Part shown: positions 45,901-55,198 of the stretch, one piece after another
Numbering within the stretch: the first letter of the stretch is position 1
Layout: every line of letters begins with the position of its first letter
Assembly: GCA_041394845.1 (NCBI GenBank)
Contig: JAWKHL010000005.1
Coordinates: 248,001 to 312,000, forward strand
Reading direction: 5' to 3'
Source of the DNA: JAHCHG01 sp041394845
Lineage (GTDB): Bacteria > Acidobacteriota > Blastocatellia > Pyrinomonadales > Pyrinomonadaceae
Length of the DNA stretch: 64,000 nucleotides
Translations under genes and position numbers: made by a program
Notes under the pieces: generated by a model
Told to the model about the DNA's origin: nothing
Seen by the model: only the letters and a program-made list of their open reading frames with translations
Database searches by the model: none

Positions 45901-46184
45901 CGGTCTTCAAGGTCAACGAGGGCCGTCCCAACATCGCCGATTACATCAAACGCGGCGAGATCGCTCTGGTCATCAACACGCCTCTGGGCCGGACATCGCA
46001 CTACGACGAAAAAGCCATCCGGAAGGCCGCCCTTCAATACAACGTCCCGTGCGTTACGACGATGACCGGCGCCGAGGCCCTGATCGAGGCAATCACGACC
46101 AAAATGAAGGAGGGAAGGGTTTCGGTCAGAAGTTTGCAGGAGATTCACAAAAGCAAAAGATTATCAGCCGAAGAAAGCCAATAA
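42954..46184 (+). CDS. carB: Carbamoyl-phosphate synthase large subunit
   Basis: This enzyme makes carbamoyl phosphate from bicarbonate, ammonia (from CarA-bound glutamine) and two ATP, feeding pyrimidine and arginine synthesis. At 1,076 residues it matches the usual length of about 1,070. The two homologous ATP-grasp halves are visible: the first with IGSGPIVIGQACEFDYSG and RPAFTLGGTGGG, the second with LGSGPNRIGQGIEFDYCC and RPSFVLGGRAM. A C-terminal MGS-like allosteric domain (ISVNDSDKGQAV, NTPLGRTSHYDE) follows. CarA is not in the window. Arginine supply links it loosely to the cyanophycin genes. Confidence 0.98.
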   Translation: MPKRTDIKKILIIGSGPIVIGQACEFDYSGTQACRALKQEGFEVVLVNSNPATIMTDPEIADRTYIEPLTVESVSEIIAREKPDALLPTVGGQTGLNLSVDLFEQGVLKEHSVKLIGANVDSIKVGEDRELFKKAMDEIGIQMPKGGFAHNWDEAREIVRETGYPAIIRPAFTLGGTGGGTAYNPEEFEEIVENGLAASPVSQVLIEESILGWKEFELEVMRDLNDNVVIICSIENFDPMGVHTGDSITVAPAQTLTDVEYQRLRDMSIACIRKVGVETGGSNIQFAVNPENGEIRIIEMNPRVSRSSALASKATGFPIAKIAAKLAVGYTLDEIPNDITKKTPASFEPTIDYVVTKIPKWAFEKFPGAEDVLGTQMKSVGEVMAIGRTFKESLFKGLRSLEAVKPLRLEGIPDHVLQRKLARPNSQRFSYITFALRNGYSISEIYRLTGIDPWFLEQLQEVMLLQARIDSRKLQDVPSEVLRTSKEFALSDRRVSYLTESTEAEVRERRKNLGIVPVYKRVDTCGAEFESFTPYLYSTYEEECEADATDRRKVMILGSGPNRIGQGIEFDYCCCHASFALRDADFETIMVNCNPETVSTDYDTSDRLYFEPLTFEDVMNIVDKENPEGVIVQFGGQTPLNLSDELSRAGVPIIGTSPDSIDLAEDRKRFSALLRDLNIPQPANGTAVSPEEAKEIAAGIGYPVVVRPSFVLGGRAMAIVYDEETLNNYMRTAVDASPEKPILIDKFLERAVEIDVDALADETGVVIAGIQEHIEEAGIHSGDSSSVLPAQKIAEEHIETIKHYTRNLAKALKVVGLMNLQLAIKDDRVFVIEVNPRASRTVPFVAKATGVPIAKIASLLMAGVKKLEDFNLPEVLPVPMIFVKSPVFPFKKFAGVDPILGPEMHSTGEVMGVGETFGEAYGKAMISAGIDLPLSGTAFISVNDSDKGQAVVLARRLDKLGFKLIATYGTTLRLREVGLECETVFKVNEGRPNIADYIKRGEIALVINTPLGRTSHYDEKAIRKAALQYNVPCVTTMTGAEALIEAITTKMKEGRVSVRSLQEIHKSKRLSAEESQ

Positions 46185-46219
46185 TCTTTTCCCTAGCCTC
46201 TCAATCTGAAATATCAACC

Positions 46220-47281
46220 ATGAAAATCGAAAAATCTTCACAAACCTCCGATTTTGATCTGATAATAAAACTGATCGAAGATTCGAGAAACCGGGCGTTG
46301 CGTCAGGTAAATGTCGAACTTGTGAGGCTTTATTTCGAAATCGGACAAATTGTTTCTCAAAAGGTTGCCGAAGGAATTTGGGGCGAAAAAACGGTTGATG
46401 AGTTGGCTTTATTTATCAAAGAGAAAATGCCTGAACTGAGAGGTTTCACTCGGCGCGGACTGTATCGGATGAAGCAGTTTTACGAAACCTATTCGCCCGA
46501 TTCGGAATGTTTTCAGATTTGGTTAAAAACCCGAACAGATAATCCAACTCAAATTGTGTCGGCACCCCCGACACAATTACAAGATGAACAAAGTCAAACG
46601 GATACAATTGTGTCACCACTGGTGACACAATTGGAAGATGCTATTGAGAAGAACAATTTATTCCTTTCCGAAGTGTTGACAAAGATTTCCTGGACAAACC
46701 ATCTAATAATTCTTTCAGGAACAAAGCAGGCCGAGGAAAAAATCTTTTATTTGCTTGTAAGTGCAAAAGAAAATTGGAGCAAACGGGAATTGGAAAGACA
46801 AATAAAATCTTCGGCATTTGAACGAACGATCCTGAGCGATAAGAAAATGACTCTGCCTGAAACGATTTTGCCGAGGGGAATTTTCAAAGACAAATATGTT
46901 TTCGAATTTCTCGATTTGCCCGCCGATCATTCGGAGGACGATTTGGAATCGGCTTTGGTGGAGAATTTCAAAAATTTTATTCTCGAAATCGGAAGAGGTT
47001 TCGCCTATCTGGGCAGACAATACCGCTTGCAGGTCGGCAATCACGATTATTATCTGGATTTGCTGTTTTATCAGCGGGATTTGCGATGTCTGGTCAATTT
47101 CGAACTCAAGATCGAAGAATTCAAACCGAAATTTCTGGGGAAACTCAACTTTTACCTCGAAGCTCTGGATCGCGATGTCAGGAGGGATCACGAAAATCCG
47201 AGTATCGGCGTTTTATTGTTCAAAGGAAAGGATGATACTGTAATCGAATACGCTCTGGCGCGAAATGTTTCCCCGCTTTGA
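46220..47281 (+). CDS. DUF1016/YhcG-type PDDEXK nuclease, C-terminus frameshifted
   Basis: The protein is 353 residues from the ATG at 46220. The N-terminal DUF1016_N part (about 10-90, VELVRLYFEIGQIVSQK, GFTRRGLYRMKQFY) is separated from the C-terminal nuclease-like domain (about 145-345, LYLDLLFYQRDLRCLVNFELKIEEFKP-type core with D and ExK) by a linker coded by two palindromes. The frame ends VSPL-stop. The expected continuation (LIADYETKLPDKKLL) lies in the next frame, indicating loss of one base near 47275. Such genes are restriction/defence-associated and often horizontally acquired. The base composition is more AT-rich than carB. Confidence 0.85.
   Translation: MKIEKSSQTSDFDLIIKLIEDSRNRALRQVNVELVRLYFEIGQIVSQKVAEGIWGEKTVDELALFIKEKMPELRGFTRRGLYRMKQFYETYSPDSECFQIWLKTRTDNPTQIVSAPPTQLQDEQSQTDTIVSPLVTQLEDAIEKNNLFLSEVLTKISWTNHLIILSGTKQAEEKIFYLLVSAKENWSKRELERQIKSSAFERTILSDKKMTLPETILPRGIFKDKYVFEFLDLPADHSEDDLESALVENFKNFILEIGRGFAYLGRQYRLQVGNHDYYLDLLFYQRDLRCLVNFELKIEEFKPKFLGKLNFYLEALDRDVRRDHENPSIGVLLFKGKDDTVIEYALARNVSPL
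46552..46633. repeat. Two hairpins sharing a TTGTGTC...GACACAA core inside the DUF1016 gene
   Basis: 46552-46562 pairs with 46568-46578 (11 bp). 46605-46618 pairs with 46620-46633 (14 bp around one C). Both lie in the coding linker and encode TQIVSAPPTQL and DTIVSPLVTQL. Confidence 0.85.
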
Positions 47282-47379
47282 TCGCGGATTACGAAACAAA
47301 ACTTCCCGACAAAAAACTTTTGCAGGCGAAGATCGAGGAATTTGCCCGAATTTTTGAATCGGCTGAAGTTGATGGGTAG
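47278..47379 (+). pseudogene. Out-of-frame C-terminal end of the DUF1016 gene
   Basis: The frame starting at 47278 reads LIADYETKLPDKKLL, then QAKIEEFARIFES and ends at TAG 47377-47379. This is the usual C-terminal tail of YhcG-type proteins, displaced by a one-base shift relative to the main frame. It is either a real frameshift removing about 33 residues or a sequencing error next to the CCCC run. Confidence 0.75.
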
Positions 47380-47499
47380 GGAAGGTTGAAAAAAACAAAT
47401 GACTTCAGGTTAAAACAGGGTTCTCCGTTTAAGACGATCATTTGCCGGAGTTGCAAAGGAGCCGGTGATCGTTAATTAGTTGAAAAAACCGGGAAATTT

Positions 47500-48714
47500 A
47501 TGGAGAAAATTTATTCGATCTTTTTTCGTTTGACCTCAGCCTTGACTCTCGGGCTTTTGTTTTTCACGGGAAACGGTTTCGGCCAGAAACCGACCGTCGA
47601 ACAGGTCAAAAAGGTTTTGGGAGAAGGAGCCAAATTCACGGCGGCCGATCTGGAGGCGGTGGAAAAGGGCGAGATCGTCGTCAAAAAAATGGAGGTCGAG
47701 GCCGACGGCGAGGTGGCTTTTTGCAGCGCCTTGAAATTGACGGCCCCGCGCGATGCCGTGTTCGACGCTTTTCGCCGGGCCATCGAACGCCAGCAAAGAG
47801 AGGTGGCCGACGAATACGGGGCTTTCGGCAAACCACCGCAGGCCAGCGATCTGAAATCTCTGACGATCAAGAATTCCGAGATCCGGGCTCTGAAAAACTG
47901 CCAGCCGGGCGATTGCAGTTGGAGCCTCTCGAACGATCTGATCAAACGTTTCCAAAATGAGATCGACTGGAACTCCGCGGACGCCGACGAAAAGGCGACC
48001 GAATTGATGAAGCAGATCATGGCCGGGCATTTTCAGGGGTATTTGACTGGGGGCGATCAGGCTTTGATGACCTATAACGACGACCCGGAACCTCTGAGTC
48101 TGGCCGACGAACAGCGATCTCTGCTTGACGGTCTGCTCTGGATCAACGATTTCGCGCCGGAATTCAAGGATTATCTGAGGGAATTTCCGAAGCGCGAACT
48201 GCCGGGGATCGAAGATCTGGCCACCTGGTCAAAGGTCCGGGTCGGTTTTAAACCGGTCATCATCAACACCCACATCATCTTTTACAAAAAAGACGCCGAC
48301 GGCGTCCCGCAGGGCTTGATCGCCTCCAAACAGATCTACGCCAATCATTATTTCCACTCTTCGCTGTCGCTGACCGGGATCGTCAGTTTTCCGAATCCGG
48401 ACGGGACTTTCGCCACCTACGTGTTTTTCGAAAGCCATTCGCGAGCCGGGGCGCTGACCGGAAAAATGGGACAGTTGGCACGGGTCGCGGTGGACGGAGA
48501 GGCGGAAGGCAAAATGACCGACGTTCTCAAGGACACAAGACGCTACACGGCTTATGCACTCGGAGGCGACCGGGATTCTTTGGCCGAAGAGGAGCCCGGA
48601 TTTTTGGCCCGGCTTTTGGGAAGCAAATTGGTTTGGCTGATTTTGGTGCTGGCAATGATCGGTTTGATCTTCTGGTTGACAAGACGGCGCCGGACGGGTG
48701 AGGAAACCGCCTGA
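47500..48714 (+). CDS. Exported protein with C-terminal membrane anchor, unknown
   Basis: This 404-residue protein has a signal peptide (FRLTSALTLGLLFFTG, cleavage near FGQ), a long periplasmic region with no recognised domain, and one C-terminal membrane helix (LVWLILVLAMIGLIFWL) followed by a basic tail (TRRRRTGEE). Two cysteines in NCQPGDCSW could form a disulphide. Its type I topology suggests an anchored periplasmic protein. It probably forms a unit of its own. Function unknown. Confidence 0.8.
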   Translation: MEKIYSIFFRLTSALTLGLLFFTGNGFGQKPTVEQVKKVLGEGAKFTAADLEAVEKGEIVVKKMEVEADGEVAFCSALKLTAPRDAVFDAFRRAIERQQREVADEYGAFGKPPQASDLKSLTIKNSEIRALKNCQPGDCSWSLSNDLIKRFQNEIDWNSADADEKATELMKQIMAGHFQGYLTGGDQALMTYNDDPEPLSLADEQRSLLDGLLWINDFAPEFKDYLREFPKRELPGIEDLATWSKVRVGFKPVIINTHIIFYKKDADGVPQGLIASKQIYANHYFHSSLSLTGIVSFPNPDGTFATYVFFESHSRAGALTGKMGQLARVAVDGEAEGKMTDVLKDTRRYTAYALGGDRDSLAEEEPGFLARLLGSKLVWLILVLAMIGLIFWLTRRRRTGEETA

Positions 48715-48808
48715 TTTTTTTTCGAACCCGACCGGAAATTTATTTGGTTTGTTAAAATCGACTTAACCGAAAAAAGATCCCCTTGAAAAAAATCAGGAGC
48801 GAATGATT

Positions 48809-50377
<1,569 letters not shown>

Positions 50378-50387
50378 AACCTCTGGC

Positions 50388-50428
50388 AAGACGGCGAAAG
50401 CCCCTCAGGGGCTTTCGCCGTCTTTTTT
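50388..50428. terminator. Bidirectional terminator after the carboxylesterase
   Basis: A 17-bp perfect stem (50388-50404 with 50408-50424), loop TCA, then a run of Ts. It sits between convergent genes. On the minus strand the T-run is weaker. Confidence 0.9.
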
Positions 50429-50443
50429 TCAAAATCTGAAAAA

Positions 50444-50707
50444 TCAGGCCGCGGCCCGTTTGACCGCCACAACTTCCTTGCTGCCTTTGATCAGCGAGGT
50501 TTTTAAGGTGGTCAGCGTTTTTACCTCGGCCGTCATCGAATCGACGATCGCCGAAGCGAAGAGAAATTCGGCCGGCGTCGTCCAACCGGGTTTCCTCAAA
50601 ATCAGGATCAATTGTTTGAAATCGTCCTTATTGCCAAGTTTTGCGAGCGCGTTGCTGAGCGCGTCGATCTTTTTTTCCAATCCCTTGATGTCGTGATTTT
50701 TTGCCAT
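50444..50707 (-). CDS. Small conserved-looking cytoplasmic protein, unknown
   Basis: This 87-residue protein starts at the ATG at 50707, with AAGGAG upstream on its strand. An open frame reaching 50977 runs through a palindromic repeat and is not the start. The sequence is helical and Lys/Leu-rich (DIKGLEKKIDALSNALAKL, then PGWTTPAEFLFASAIVDSM) with a basic alanine-rich end. No cysteine and no signal peptide. Function not recognised. Confidence 0.7.
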   Translation of the reverse strand: MAKNHDIKGLEKKIDALSNALAKLGNKDDFKQLILILRKPGWTTPAEFLFASAIVDSMTAEVKTLTTLKTSLIKGSKEVVAVKRAAA

Positions 50708-50870
50708 AACAAACTCCTTATCCGGGATTTGGCCGGGCCGTTTTTGTTGGCGGACATCGGCCTCGCCCTTTATTTGGAAAACACAAAACCGAAGCCCTGT
50801 GTTTCGGGCCTTTGAAAAAACGCCCATCATCTCGAAAGATCGGGAAAACCAGAGCAGATTTGGATATATG

Positions 50871-50944
50871 GGCGGAAACGCGACCGTCAGGAAGCGTGTT
50901 CGCACAAACATTTTGACACGCTTCCTGACGGTCGCGTTTCTGCC
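50871..50944. repeat. Long REP-like inverted repeat
   Basis: 25-base arms 50875-50899 and 50916-50940 are exactly complementary around a 16-base loop. The pairing continues outward for three more pairs past one G-T. The arm core is ACGCGACCGTCAGGAAGCGT. It is the only marked structure in the 519-base gap 50708-51226. The rest of that gap is AT-rich with no gene seen. Confidence 0.85.
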
Positions 50945-51226
50945 TTGCCGAACTTCTTTAATAATAAGCAATCCCAAAAAATCCGAGGGTTGTCCGGAAC
51001 CGTCGGACGGTAATTAGCTTTGGAAATCGGGAGCAACTGGGAAAAAATTCGGAGTGGACTCGATTTTAAGCCGAATTCAAAAAAACTCATTGAACCCGCA
51101 AATCTAATTTTCATTAGATCTTTAAGGACATTAACTTGAAAAGACGGTTGGAATTTTACTGCTTTCCGACGCAAAAAACAACAAATTTTTTTATTGCGGC
51201 TTTTGGTTTAACCGGAAGAAAACGTT

Positions 51227-53428
51227 TTATTCAAAACCGGTCAGAAGAACGGCGTCGCGGATCAAATTGCCGCGCGAAATCGCCATTTGTCGTCCGTCCG
51301 GCGTCCAGGCGTGTTTAAAGATCCATTCGTTTTTCAGGCTCAAAACGAGATTGTTTTGATCGGATGAGTCCAGTTCCTGCCGCAGGATCTCGGAGCCTCC
51401 GGTGGTGATGCGAATAAATTCCAGCGCTTTGGAGTCGGGGGAAAACTGGGCGAACGGCTCCGATGAAGGGAGATCAAAAAACCTCTTTTCCCTCGGATCA
51501 TCGGTGCTGATAACGCAAACCTTGAAAAAACCCTTCGATTTTTCGGTTCCCGTTTCCTTGGTCAGATTCTGAAAAGCGAGGCTTTTTCCGTCCGGCGAAA
51601 GCGACAAAAAATTGATCGGGGCCAGTTCGTTTTCGGCCGTTATCTTCTCGGCTTTCCCGTCGGCCAGCGATCTTCGCCAAACGGCCGAGGAGTCTCTTTT
51701 TTCCTGAATGTAATAAAGCCAGCGTCCGTCGGGAGAGATCTGGGGAAAAAGTTCCGATTCCTTTTCGTCGAAGGTGATCTGGGTTTGATCTTCTCCCGTT
51801 ACCCCGATGCTCCGGATATTGGCGGAATCGACCCGGTTCGAACTGTAGTAGATTCGGGCCATGTCCGGAGAGACGACCGGATATTCGTTTTGGGTTTCGC
51901 TGTCGTTGGTCAACTGGCGACGGGAATTGTCGGCCGTTTCGATGACCCACAAATTCCAGTCCCTGATCTTCTCGTAATTTGCCGTATAAACTATTTTTCC
52001 CTCGTCGATCCAGTTCAATCCCTTGAGCCCTTCGTTTCGGGCGAACCCTTGGGTCAACTGGCGGAAACTGCCGATGTCCTTGCCGTCGCCCACCCAGATG
52101 TTGGAAAAATATTTTCGCTGGCGGGCCAGAATCTTTTTGCCGTCCGAGGATATGGAAAGCCCCAGATAATCGTTGAGGTCGTTGGTGATCCGGCTCGCCT
52201 CCCCGTCGGGATAGGCGATCCGCCAAAGTTGAAAGTTTTTGCCGTCGCTGGCCGACGCAATAAGCTCTTTTCCGCCCGAAGTCCAAACCACCTGTTCGAC
52301 GTTTTGAAAGTCCAGGGTTTTGACCTCCTCATCCCGGCCGGTTTCGAGATCGGCGACCAACAAGCGGGCGAAATGTTCGGTTCGGGTGATGACGACTGAA
52401 GCGATCTTGCGGCCGTCAAAGGACCAGGCCGGAAAGTTTCTCGGATAAAATTCAAAGGGAGGGGTTTGGGGGGCAAGTTCGGTTTCGTTCCCTTTTTCCA
52501 GATCCCTCACAACCAGCACCTGTCTGTTTTCGGCCGGTTTGACGCGGGTAAAAGCCAGCCGGCGCCCGTCGGGCGAAAAGCTGAAACCGCTCCAGACGTT
52601 TTCGGCCACCATTTTTGCGGCCCCGCCGAGCCGGGATGTCTGATAGATGTTGCCCGGCAGATATGACGCGCCGGGACTGCGGAAAAACAGCGAATTGCCG
52701 TCACGGGAAAACTGCAAAAAACCGATGTCCCTAAAATTCTCCACCTCCAGCTTTATCTCGCTGTCGGCCTTCAGGTCCTTGAGGAAAAGCCCGTCGCTGT
52801 TGGAATAGGCGAGCCAGTCGCCGTCGGGCGAGATGTTCAGAAAATCGACATCCCCTTTGTCGGTCAACCTCTGAAAACTGAGATTGTCAAAGGTCGTCTT
52901 GGGTTCCTTTCGGGCTTCGCCACGGTTCCGGGAAAGGTTGTAGAAAACCAGCCCCGAAACCGAAAGGAGCGCGACGATCAGAAGAATGCCGAGCAAAACC
53001 CGTCTTTGCGGAAAAATTCCTTTTCCCCGTTTCTTCTCTTCTTTCGGCCCGACCTGATCCAAACTGACCGCGGACGTTTTGGGCGCGGATTCGGTTTTGC
53101 CGAGCCTTTTTACCGGAATCGAGATCCGGTAACCGCGACGCTTGATGTTTTCGATCAGATGATTGCCTTTCTCATCCTTTCCGAGCGTGTTGCGCAGGGT
53201 GTAGATGTTCTGGGTCAGAACGCCGTCCTCGACGAAAGTATCGGCCCAGACGGTTTCAAAGATCTCCTCTTTGGAAACGATGTTTCCGCCGTTGATGACC
53301 AGCAGTTTGAGAAGATCGAAGGCCTTCGGAGAAATGGAAATGAGTTGATCGTCCTGCCAGAGCGTGTCCGTTTCGACGTCCAGCCGAAAATTTCCGAATT
53401 CGTATAACCCCTTGGATTTGTTGCCCAT
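51227..53428 (-). CDS. Membrane-bound winged-helix regulator with TolB/PD40 propeller
   Basis: The protein is 733 residues from the ATG at 53428 (AAAGGAG upstream); the longer frame to 53818 adds non-homologous sequence over a divergent gene. An OmpR/PhoB-type winged helix (about 8-105; FGNFRLDVETDTL, SPKAFDLLKLLV, RRGYRISI) is followed by a basic linker, one membrane helix (about 143-164) and a periplasmic TolB/WD40-like beta-propeller with many SPDGxxLAY repeats. This CadC-like layout lets an external signal control DNA binding directly. It is divergent from the small exported gene at 53610, a possible target. Confidence 0.9.
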   Translation of the reverse strand: MGNKSKGLYEFGNFRLDVETDTLWQDDQLISISPKAFDLLKLLVINGGNIVSKEEIFETVWADTFVEDGVLTQNIYTLRNTLGKDEKGNHLIENIKRRGYRISIPVKRLGKTESAPKTSAVSLDQVGPKEEKKRGKGIFPQRRVLLGILLIVALLSVSGLVFYNLSRNRGEARKEPKTTFDNLSFQRLTDKGDVDFLNISPDGDWLAYSNSDGLFLKDLKADSEIKLEVENFRDIGFLQFSRDGNSLFFRSPGASYLPGNIYQTSRLGGAAKMVAENVWSGFSFSPDGRRLAFTRVKPAENRQVLVVRDLEKGNETELAPQTPPFEFYPRNFPAWSFDGRKIASVVITRTEHFARLLVADLETGRDEEVKTLDFQNVEQVVWTSGGKELIASASDGKNFQLWRIAYPDGEASRITNDLNDYLGLSISSDGKKILARQRKYFSNIWVGDGKDIGSFRQLTQGFARNEGLKGLNWIDEGKIVYTANYEKIRDWNLWVIETADNSRRQLTNDSETQNEYPVVSPDMARIYYSSNRVDSANIRSIGVTGEDQTQITFDEKESELFPQISPDGRWLYYIQEKRDSSAVWRRSLADGKAEKITAENELAPINFLSLSPDGKSLAFQNLTKETGTEKSKGFFKVCVISTDDPREKRFFDLPSSEPFAQFSPDSKALEFIRITTGGSEILRQELDSSDQNNLVLSLKNEWIFKHAWTPDGRQMAISRGNLIRDAVLLTGFE

Positions 53429-53609
53429 AACTCCTTTGATAATTCCTTGAGAATTTTTTGAGTCCACTTTTGAGGGCTTTAAAGTGCAATTTGGTTGCCG
53501 TCGCGCGTCAAAAAAACCGAACACGGCAGAACAAACAGTTTTGCTTTGTTTTTTATGACAAATCAATTTTGCCATAAAAGAAAGAATCAATAAATAGGAG
53601 AAAAAAAGT

Positions 53610-53912
53610 ATGAAGAAAATTTTAGCGATATCCTGTCTGGTTTTGGGGTTATCCGTCATGGCGGCCGCCCAGAGCAAAACGCACGGCGTCGACAAAAGGG
53701 AGAAAAACCAAAAACAGCGGATCGTCAATGGGGTCAAATCCGGTGATCTGACGCTTAAGGAAACCGGAAAACTCGTCAAACAACAGGCCGAGATCCGCAA
53801 GGCGGAACGTCGGGCCAAAAGCGACGGAAAAGTGACGGCGGCCGAACGGCTCCGCCTCCATCACAAACTCAATCAATCGAGCCGCAACATCCGCAGAAAA
53901 AAGAATAACTAG
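53610..53912 (+). CDS. Small exported EF-hand-like helical protein
   Basis: This 100-residue protein has a signal peptide (ILAISCLVLGLSVMAAAQ). The mature part is helical and basic, with RIVNGVKSGDLTLKETGKL and AKSDGKVTAAERLRL, and a terminal NQSSRNIRRKKNN. Two short acidic/Gly loops (SGDLT, SDGKVT) each preceding a Glu-containing helix match a family of small periplasmic proteins with EF-hand-like pairs. An AGGAG site precedes the ATG. Predicted periplasmic; function unknown. Confidence 0.8.
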   Translation: MKKILAISCLVLGLSVMAAAQSKTHGVDKREKNQKQRIVNGVKSGDLTLKETGKLVKQQAEIRKAERRAKSDGKVTAAERLRLHHKLNQSSRNIRRKKNN

Positions 53913-54047
53913 TCGGATTTGTTTGAGCTCGTCTAGGCAAGAGTAAAAGAGGTTTTACTCTTGCCAATTTCAGAAGAGTTGGCAAAAGGACGTTCAAATT
54001 CGGGAAGTAACGCCTCCGAATTTGGAAAGAGAGGGGAGAAAAAGAAA

Positions 54048-54548
54048 ATGGCACAGGTGAATTTTAACGGCAAGACCGTTTCAGATGGCGAATTAAAAGA
54101 AGTGTTGGAAGCGATTTGTCGGGTTTTCAAGTCCAACGTCAACGTAACCAGCGGAGACCGGTCCGCACCCAGAGAGGACGGGGCCAAGGATAAAAGCCTG
54201 CATTTGCAAAAAAGGGCGGTGGATTTCCACGTCGAGGGGGTCGATGACGGGACGGCCTACGAAAAAATAAAACTGTATTTCAATCATATCTTCTCAAACA
54301 GCCACGGCTACGAGTTTATCTGGCACGGACCCTATACGGAAACCGGCGGCCAGCATCTTCATATCGGCCGTTACGGAAGCGCCTATCTGGGATATGTCAA
54401 ATGCATAAAAGAAGGGATCACCCCGCAGGGAAAAAAGGTTTACCAAAAAGAAATAACCCTCAATATCGTTTTCGGACGGCAAAGCTATATCAAGCCGCCG
54501 GTTTATGAAGGAGGGAACTATATGGATCAGTTTATCAACCGAAAGTAA
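54048..54548 (+). CDS. M15-type zinc peptidase-like protein
   Basis: The protein is 166 residues from the ATG at 54048 (GAGGGGAG site). No signal peptide is obvious. TSGDRSAP (about 34-41), H52 and D59 in LHLQKRAVDFHV, and HLH at 103-105 follow the SGYRSP...HxxGxAxD...HxH pattern of the M15/hedgehog-type zinc DD-peptidase fold. This suggests peptidoglycan peptide cleavage, or a degenerate relative of it. Lack of a secretion signal fits delivery by a specialised route or a cargo role, which is inference. It starts a run of closely spaced genes. Confidence 0.72.
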   Translation: MAQVNFNGKTVSDGELKEVLEAICRVFKSNVNVTSGDRSAPREDGAKDKSLHLQKRAVDFHVEGVDDGTAYEKIKLYFNHIFSNSHGYEFIWHGPYTETGGQHLHIGRYGSAYLGYVKCIKEGITPQGKKVYQKEITLNIVFGRQSYIKPPVYEGGNYMDQFINRK

Positions 54549-54579
54549 CGGGCAACAACGGAAAAAAAGGAGAAGGCGA

Positions 54580-55149
54580 ATGTTATATCAGAGAAAAACA
54601 ATCGGTCAGCGGATCGGCGAAAAAGTGGCGGAGATCATTTCCGGGTTGAACCCGATCCAGACCGATTGGAGCTACATCAGTTTCGACAGCGGGGGCGGTT
54701 CGATCGGCACTCCCGGAGTGGAACTGTCGATCGGTTTGACCGGAGGCGTTTTGACCGTGCAAAAGCAGGGGGATCCGAAGTTGAGCGTCAAGTGCGGCAG
54801 TGTCGATGGCGGAGTCGGGATCAGTCCGGTTCCTTTTAACGTCAGTTTTCCGCTGCCGGGAACGCCGGGTAAGGGAATTATCTATCTGATGCCGAATTCG
54901 GGTGGAAGTCTGAGACCCAACAGTTTCCGGGGCGGGTACGTGGGAGTTACGGCCGGAATCGGTTGCGGTCCGACGGCCGGGATAAGTTTCCTTTTCATGG
55001 GAGCGAAGTTTCTGCCGCTCCCCGGAATGGACATCAGTTCTCTGGTTGCCAAATTGGCTTTAAGTAGCGAGGCCATGGTCGTGGCAGCCGGAATCAGCGG
55101 CAGTCTTCCCGATATCGGGATCACCGGATCGGTCGGGGTTTCCATCTGA
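54580..55149 (+). CDS. Gly-rich hydrophobic protein, unknown
   Basis: The protein is 189 residues from the ATG at 54580 (AAGGAGA site), 31 bases after the peptidase-like gene. A short basic N-terminus (MLYQRKTIGQRIGEKVAEI) precedes a low-complexity, Gly/Ser/Val-rich beta-like body with repeated GISG, GGxxGxxxG and GITGSVGVSI segments, reminiscent of small amphipathic or beta-barrel-like peptides. No signal peptide is seen. Function unknown; the spacing suggests co-transcription with the peptidase-like gene. Confidence 0.7.
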   Translation: MLYQRKTIGQRIGEKVAEIISGLNPIQTDWSYISFDSGGGSIGTPGVELSIGLTGGVLTVQKQGDPKLSVKCGSVDGGVGISPVPFNVSFPLPGTPGKGIIYLMPNSGGSLRPNSFRGGYVGVTAGIGCGPTAGISFLFMGAKFLPLPGMDISSLVAKLALSSEAMVVAAGISGSLPDIGITGSVGVSI

Positions 55150-55198
55150 AGACCGGCTTTTTATTTAATTTCTTGGAACAACGAAAATGGAGAAAAAA

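Noticed and set aside
50708..50977. Upstream extension of the 87-residue gene through the REP-like hairpin
   Set aside because: Encoded residues derive from the palindrome; the ATG at 50707 has AAGGAG.
53429..53818. N-terminal extension of the winged-helix regulator
   Set aside because: It covers the divergent gene at 53610 and includes no homologous sequence; the ATG at 53428 has a ribosome site and starts the winged helix.
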